Shown here one piece after another: positions 4,923-7,801 of a DNA stretch of 7,801 nt; within the stretch, counting starts at the first letter, position 1; each line of letters begins with the position of its first letter. Both the position numbers and the translations under genes were made by a program. Location: positions 1-7,801 of the forward strand of contig JADGNH010000091.1 in NCBI GenBank assembly GCA_017883605.1, written 5' to 3'. Origin of the DNA: Methanobacteriaceae archaeon. GTDB lineage: Archaea; Methanobacteriota; Methanobacteria; Methanobacteriales; Methanobacteriaceae. The notes under the pieces were generated by a model that was given only the letters and a program-made list of their open reading frames with translations, made no database searches and was not told the DNA's origin.

Positions 4923-7301
4923 TTAGACTTTTATTTCTAACAATCTTCTGGCGTTGAGCCGGATCTCCTCATTGTAATCATCGAAGCCGGCATCAGCTAT
5001 AATGGTAATTTCCCTCCCCACCAGATCCATAACTTTATCTTCCAGAGATCCCTCATCTCCAGTTTTTGCAATAACATCTTCTAATTCGGAGGTGGTCATT
5101 CCGATCAGTTCTTCGGCAGCTTTTCTGAAGAAGGTAACTCTCATGGTCCCGGTTTTGTCCTCAATTACAATGGGGATGATCATGAGGTGATTGGGTTTTT
5201 CTATCTCCTCTCCACAGATATCGCAGATATAACCATTTTCTGATATACTAACTCTTTTGTTACAGTTAGGACACATTTCATAGAGTATTTTGTTACCATA
5301 GGCTTCTATGATCTGTCCTTTTACTTTTATGTTACTGTCATTTTCTTCTATCTCATCTATATTTTTGCTGGGATATCTTTTTTCCTGAATTTCATCAACA
5401 GAGGGAATTTTCCCTGTTTCTTCTTCTTTAACTTCTGTTATGGTGGTGTTTCGCCCTGCACTGATTTCTATCTTATTATTTCTGTAGTTAACTCGTAAAT
5501 TTTCTATTTTTACAGTATCTCCTATTTTTAATGGTATATCAGCTTTTTCATCCCATAGAGATGCTCTAACTACCCCGGTTTCATCTCCGAATTCCGCTGA
5601 ACGTACCACACCCTTGGTTCCGTCGCTCCTGGTGAACTCATTCGGATCGTTAAGAGCCACCACCCTTCCAATTATTCTTATATCTCTATCATTTTCCTGT
5701 AATTCACTTATACTCTTATTTTTATAGAGAGAAGCTTCAATTTCGTCCAGAGGAGGTATAGCTTCCATATCTTCTTCGCAGGGCTTAAGCACTCTGGCGG
5801 TTTTACCCACACTCAGTTCTACGGTGTAGGTTCCCATACGGGTTCTGGCATTCTCAATCTTCACCGCGTCCCCAATATTTAGTCCGCTTTCTGTTTTGTC
5901 ATCCCACAGGGAAACTCTTACCATACCGGTATCGTCGGCAATTTCTGCCGAACGCACCACGCCTGTGGTTCCATCATCTCTATGGAACTGGTTAGGTTCG
6001 TAAAGATTCACTACCCTGCCGATTATGTCTACCTCTTCACCTTCATCTTCAATTGCATTGAGATTTCCTATTTTAACTGGTTTAAGGTATTTACCACACT
6101 CATGCAGTAATTCCTTCATTTTAACATCCAGGGGTGGGTTTATAATTATTTTGGTGTTCCAGTTGGTGTTTATCCTGTAATTGGTTCCGGAGTATTGATC
6201 AAATTCGATGTTCCCCCCGATTATTTTGATTACATCTCCTTTTTTCACTTCTATTTTGGTGTCTTCATTCCAGAAAGTGACCCTTATGCTTCCTGTATCA
6301 TCTTCTATTTCCATGGATAGCACCTGCCCGGTACTTCCATCATCCCGCATAAAGGTAATGGTATCGTATATCTTGCTTATAACCCCTATTATGGTTATAT
6401 CACGCATTTCATGAGCATCTCCAATCTTAATAACACTTTCCTCGTACTCCGGGACGTCAAATTCGTCTTTTATTATTCTCCCAATCCATGAATGGGATAG
6501 GGAAACTTCACCGTTCCTTACCCTGCTCTGGGCACCCATTATCTTCACAGAGTCCCCCTCTTTTATATCCATATTTTCTATGAGTTCGGTATCCTTGTTC
6601 CACAGGGTAAAAGGAATTTTTCCAGTTTTGTCCTGTATTTCCAGGGACACTACCTTCCCGTCTCTCCCATTTCTATCAAAGCTTCTTGTTCTGGGAATCC
6701 TGATAATTCTGGCAATGACATTGACTTCCATATCTCCCTGTATATCTGATATATTGGTTATCTTCTCTTCATAGGAAGGTAAGTTGGGAAAATCTTCCTC
6801 AGAAAGCTTTTTGATGGTGGAATTCATATTTAAGTGGGCTTCATCATCTCTAAATCCCTGTTTTATCTCTACATCACTTATCTGTACTACATCGCCTTCT
6901 ACAATCTTTTTGAGTAGTTTAACGTTTTCAGTCCATAACACTACCCGCAATTCTCCGGTTTCATCGGCTAATATTAGGTTAGCCAGTTTTCCTTCCCGCC
7001 CTTTCCTGCTGGTGAATTTTTTAATATTAGAAATCCGCATTAAACGCCCAACTAAGTTTATATTACGGGTACCTGTTTTTAACTCGGATATTTTAAGCAC
7101 CGGGCCATCTTCAGACAGGGGCTGATTTTTTTCGTCAATATATTCCCCCACAATGACCCGGGCCACGTCTAAATCGCTCATGAAACTTACTTCTTCATAA
7201 TCTTGGGTACGCTTCTCCATTTCAGTTAAAAAATCTTCATATGAGACCCTATCCTTGATCTTATCATATTCCTTCATTATCTCCTCATTCATTTCTTTCA
7301 T
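4923..7301 (-). CDS. rpa: Replication protein A, single-chain multi-OB-fold ssDNA-binding protein
   Basis: Archaeal RPA binds single-stranded DNA in replication, repair and recombination. This 792-residue chain has a charged helical N-terminus (1-60) and then five repeats of one OB-fold unit at about 68-165, 180-278, 289-386, 407-505 and 527-624. Each runs from a K-I strand through VGR/IGR, a basic/aromatic RDDG-type turn, a D-TG turn and VxLW or VxFW to a GDxVKI strand. The C-terminal unit (about 644-792) contains a zinc finger, C677-x2-C680 and C693-x2-C696, inside an OB-like fold, as in the large eukaryotic RPA subunit. Units 4 and 5 are far more alike than the others. The ATG at 7301 is placed by GAGGGAG (7312-7306) with a 4-nt spacer; an ATG three codons later is a less likely alternative. 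It heads a probable rpa-radA operon, which fits their joint work on single-stranded DNA. The leader carries a duplicated ribosome binding region and a small overlapping ORF. Confidence 0.96.
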   Translation of the reverse strand: MKEMNEEIMKEYDKIKDRVSYEDFLTEMEKRTQDYEEVSFMSDLDVARVIVGEYIDEKNQPLSEDGPVLKISELKTGTRNINLVGRLMRISNIKKFTSRKGREGKLANLILADETGELRVVLWTENVKLLKKIVEGDVVQISDVEIKQGFRDDEAHLNMNSTIKKLSEEDFPNLPSYEEKITNISDIQGDMEVNVIARIIRIPRTRSFDRNGRDGKVVSLEIQDKTGKIPFTLWNKDTELIENMDIKEGDSVKIMGAQSRVRNGEVSLSHSWIGRIIKDEFDVPEYEESVIKIGDAHEMRDITIIGVISKIYDTITFMRDDGSTGQVLSMEIEDDTGSIRVTFWNEDTKIEVKKGDVIKIIGGNIEFDQYSGTNYRINTNWNTKIIINPPLDVKMKELLHECGKYLKPVKIGNLNAIEDEGEEVDIIGRVVNLYEPNQFHRDDGTTGVVRSAEIADDTGMVRVSLWDDKTESGLNIGDAVKIENARTRMGTYTVELSVGKTARVLKPCEEDMEAIPPLDEIEASLYKNKSISELQENDRDIRIIGRVVALNDPNEFTRSDGTKGVVRSAEFGDETGVVRASLWDEKADIPLKIGDTVKIENLRVNYRNNKIEISAGRNTTITEVKEEETGKIPSVDEIQEKRYPSKNIDEIEENDSNIKVKGQIIEAYGNKILYEMCPNCNKRVSISENGYICDICGEEIEKPNHLMIIPIVIEDKTGTMRVTFFRKAAEELIGMTTSELEDVIAKTGDEGSLEDKVMDLVGREITIIADAGFDDYNEEIRLNARRLLEIKV
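5493..6026 (-). repeat. Recently duplicated OB-fold units 4 and 5 within rpa
   Basis: Residues 426-486 (bases 6026-5844) and 543-603 (bases 5675-5493) align without gaps at 41 of 61 identical positions by hand count, sharing IIGRVV, GVVRSAE, SLWD and VKIEN. The other OB units share only the fold-level pattern. This points to a later tandem duplication of one OB module. Confidence 0.85.
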
Positions 7302-7329
7302 TTAGCTCCCTCACAAAAAATATTCTCAT
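7285..7329 (-). CDS. Possible 14-codon upstream ORF overlapping the rpa start
   Basis: An ATG at 7329 on the minus strand is preceded by GTGAGGG with a 5-nt spacer, as good a site as that of rpa itself. It encodes MRIFFVRELNERNE and stops at TGA 7287-7285, inside rpa in another frame. Its translation would compete with or couple to rpa initiation. The short length makes chance a real alternative. Confidence 0.3.
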   Translation of the reverse strand: MRIFFVRELNERNE

Positions 7330-7356
7330 TTCAACCCTCACAAAAAATATCTCATT
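7308..7356. repeat. Tandem duplication of the rpa ribosome-binding region
   Basis: The 23-bp sequence at 7308-7330 is repeated at 7335-7356 with one T missing, at a period of 27 bp. On the minus strand each copy ends in TTTTTTGTGAGGG, so the leader carries two equivalent purine-rich ribosome binding sites, one before the small upstream ATG and one before rpa. The repeat is certain; its effect is inference. Confidence 0.9.
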
Positions 7357-7440
7357 CAATATTTAAATATTCATTAAAGACATAATTAACATAGAAGTAT
7401 TATCTAATATAAATATTTTATTATTTTACTACTCTAATAA

Positions 7441-7452
7441 TTTATATATAAA
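7441..7452 (-). promoter_or_regulatory. Putative TATA box of rpa, palindromic
   Basis: TTTATATATAAA is a perfect 12-bp palindrome that contains the TATA consensus TTTATATA on both strands. On the minus strand it would start transcription near 7420, giving a leader of about 120 nt. An alternative TATA-like site (ATATTTATATTA, 7404-7415) would give a leader of about 80 nt. Confidence 0.4.
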
Positions 7453-7610
7453 TTGACATAAATATTTAGTTTTACACATTTAATAATCTTATTTTATGTG
7501 TTACTCAAATTATAAATAATGGTAAATTTTAATGTAAGGTATTTGAAACCTTGAATTTTTATTAAAAGGTATTTATTAAGAATTTTAGGATAAAAAATAT
7601 ATTAAATATT

Positions 7611-7661
7611 TTTAATCAAAGTTATAATAGATTTAATCAACTATTTAATAGTTATAATAGA
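7611..7661. repeat. Nested short direct repeats upstream of rpa
   Basis: AGTTATAATAGA occurs at 7620-7631 and again exactly 30 bp later at 7650-7661. TTTAATCAA occurs at 7611-7619 and 7632-7640. Between them is the perfect inverted repeat CTATTTAATAG (7641-7651). In such AT-rich DNA some repetition is expected, but the 12-bp match in ordered array is more than casual. Confidence 0.6.
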
Positions 7662-7763
7662 ATTTATCATTAATCATTGTAAATAAACTAAATTTAAACT
7701 CAAAAATGGTCTTTAACGCCATTAAGTCCAAGATTGAAGTTGGTTTGCATATATTTCAATAAG

Positions 7764-7771
7764 TTTATATA
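7764..7771 (+). promoter_or_regulatory. Possible plus-strand TATA box for a gene beyond the right edge
   Basis: TTTATATA matches the methanogen consensus exactly, and the expected start about 25 nt downstream falls at the window edge. This suggests a divergent gene to the right. AT-richness makes chance matches common. Confidence 0.25.
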
Positions 7772-7801
7772 ATAGTTAGTTAGATGAAACTATATATTTT
7801 A

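Larger units (their letters stand above)
7302..7801. other. 500-bp AT-rich region upstream of rpa
   Basis: It contains, from the left, the duplicated rpa leader, one or two TATA boxes, a block of short direct repeats (7611-7661), a slightly GC-richer patch (7705-7750) and a plus-strand TATA consensus near the right edge. A direct AAGGTATTT repeat occurs at 7536-7544 and 7566-7574. I see no convincing gene; the longest candidates are under 30 codons with no ribosome binding site. Confidence 0.6.

Noticed and set aside
6784..7125. Plus-strand ORF of 113 codons
   Set aside because: It is antisense to the first OB fold of rpa and shows no independent signal.
7706..7762. 18-codon plus-strand ORF starting ATGGTC
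   Set aside because: No ribosome binding site, very short, and no similarity that I recognise.
7302..7801. AT-rich region as a replication origin
   Set aside because: No cdc6/orc1 gene is adjacent and I see no repeated ORB-like boxes; a single TTTTACACATTT near 7480 is not enough.

Overview
The window reads as chromosomal DNA of a hydrogenotrophic methanogen of the order Methanobacteriales, most likely a Methanobacterium. It encodes heterodisulfide reductase subunit A (a methanogenesis enzyme), archaeal RadA, a long multi-OB-fold archaeal RPA and an archaeal-type serine hydroxymethyltransferase. The gaps are very AT-rich, with TTTATATA-like TATA boxes and ribosome binding sites complementary to an archaeal 16S tail (GGAGG, GGTGAT). 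As I recall, Methanothermobacter thermautotrophicus has glyA, hdrA, radA and rpa close together in a similar order; I could not check this here.

All five convincing genes lie on the minus strand, so transcription runs right to left. From the right: about 500 bp of very AT-rich upstream DNA (7302-7801); rpa (4923-7301); an 84-bp gap with no T-tract terminator; radA (3903-4838), ending in a perfect 8-bp hairpin over its stop codon; a 229-bp gap holding the hdrA promoter; hdrA (1691-3673), starting at TTG and ending in another hairpin plus T-tract; a 315-bp gap with an 18-bp tandem repeat; a DUF169 gene of unknown function (692-1375); a 358-bp gap with a possible HAD-hydrolase relic and a tandem repeat; and the first 111 codons of glyA, cut by the left edge.

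The genes fall into three units. rpa and radA are probably co-transcribed: RPA coats single-stranded DNA and RadA forms the recombination filament on it. hdrA looks monocistronic, with its own promoter and terminator; its product works with HdrBC and the MvhADG hydrogenase in flavin-based electron bifurcation. The DUF169 gene and glyA each appear to have their own promoter, and glyA feeds one-carbon units from serine into the methanopterin pool.

I see no mobile element, CRISPR array, tRNA, rRNA or defence system. The window is mainly a housekeeping region. The points worth a second look are in the gaps: short tandem duplications in most of them, a duplicated ribosome-binding leader with an overlapping small ORF before rpa, two T-tracts in the glyA leader, and a small ORF resembling the start of a HAD hydrolase. 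The internal OB-fold duplication in RPA is also notable.
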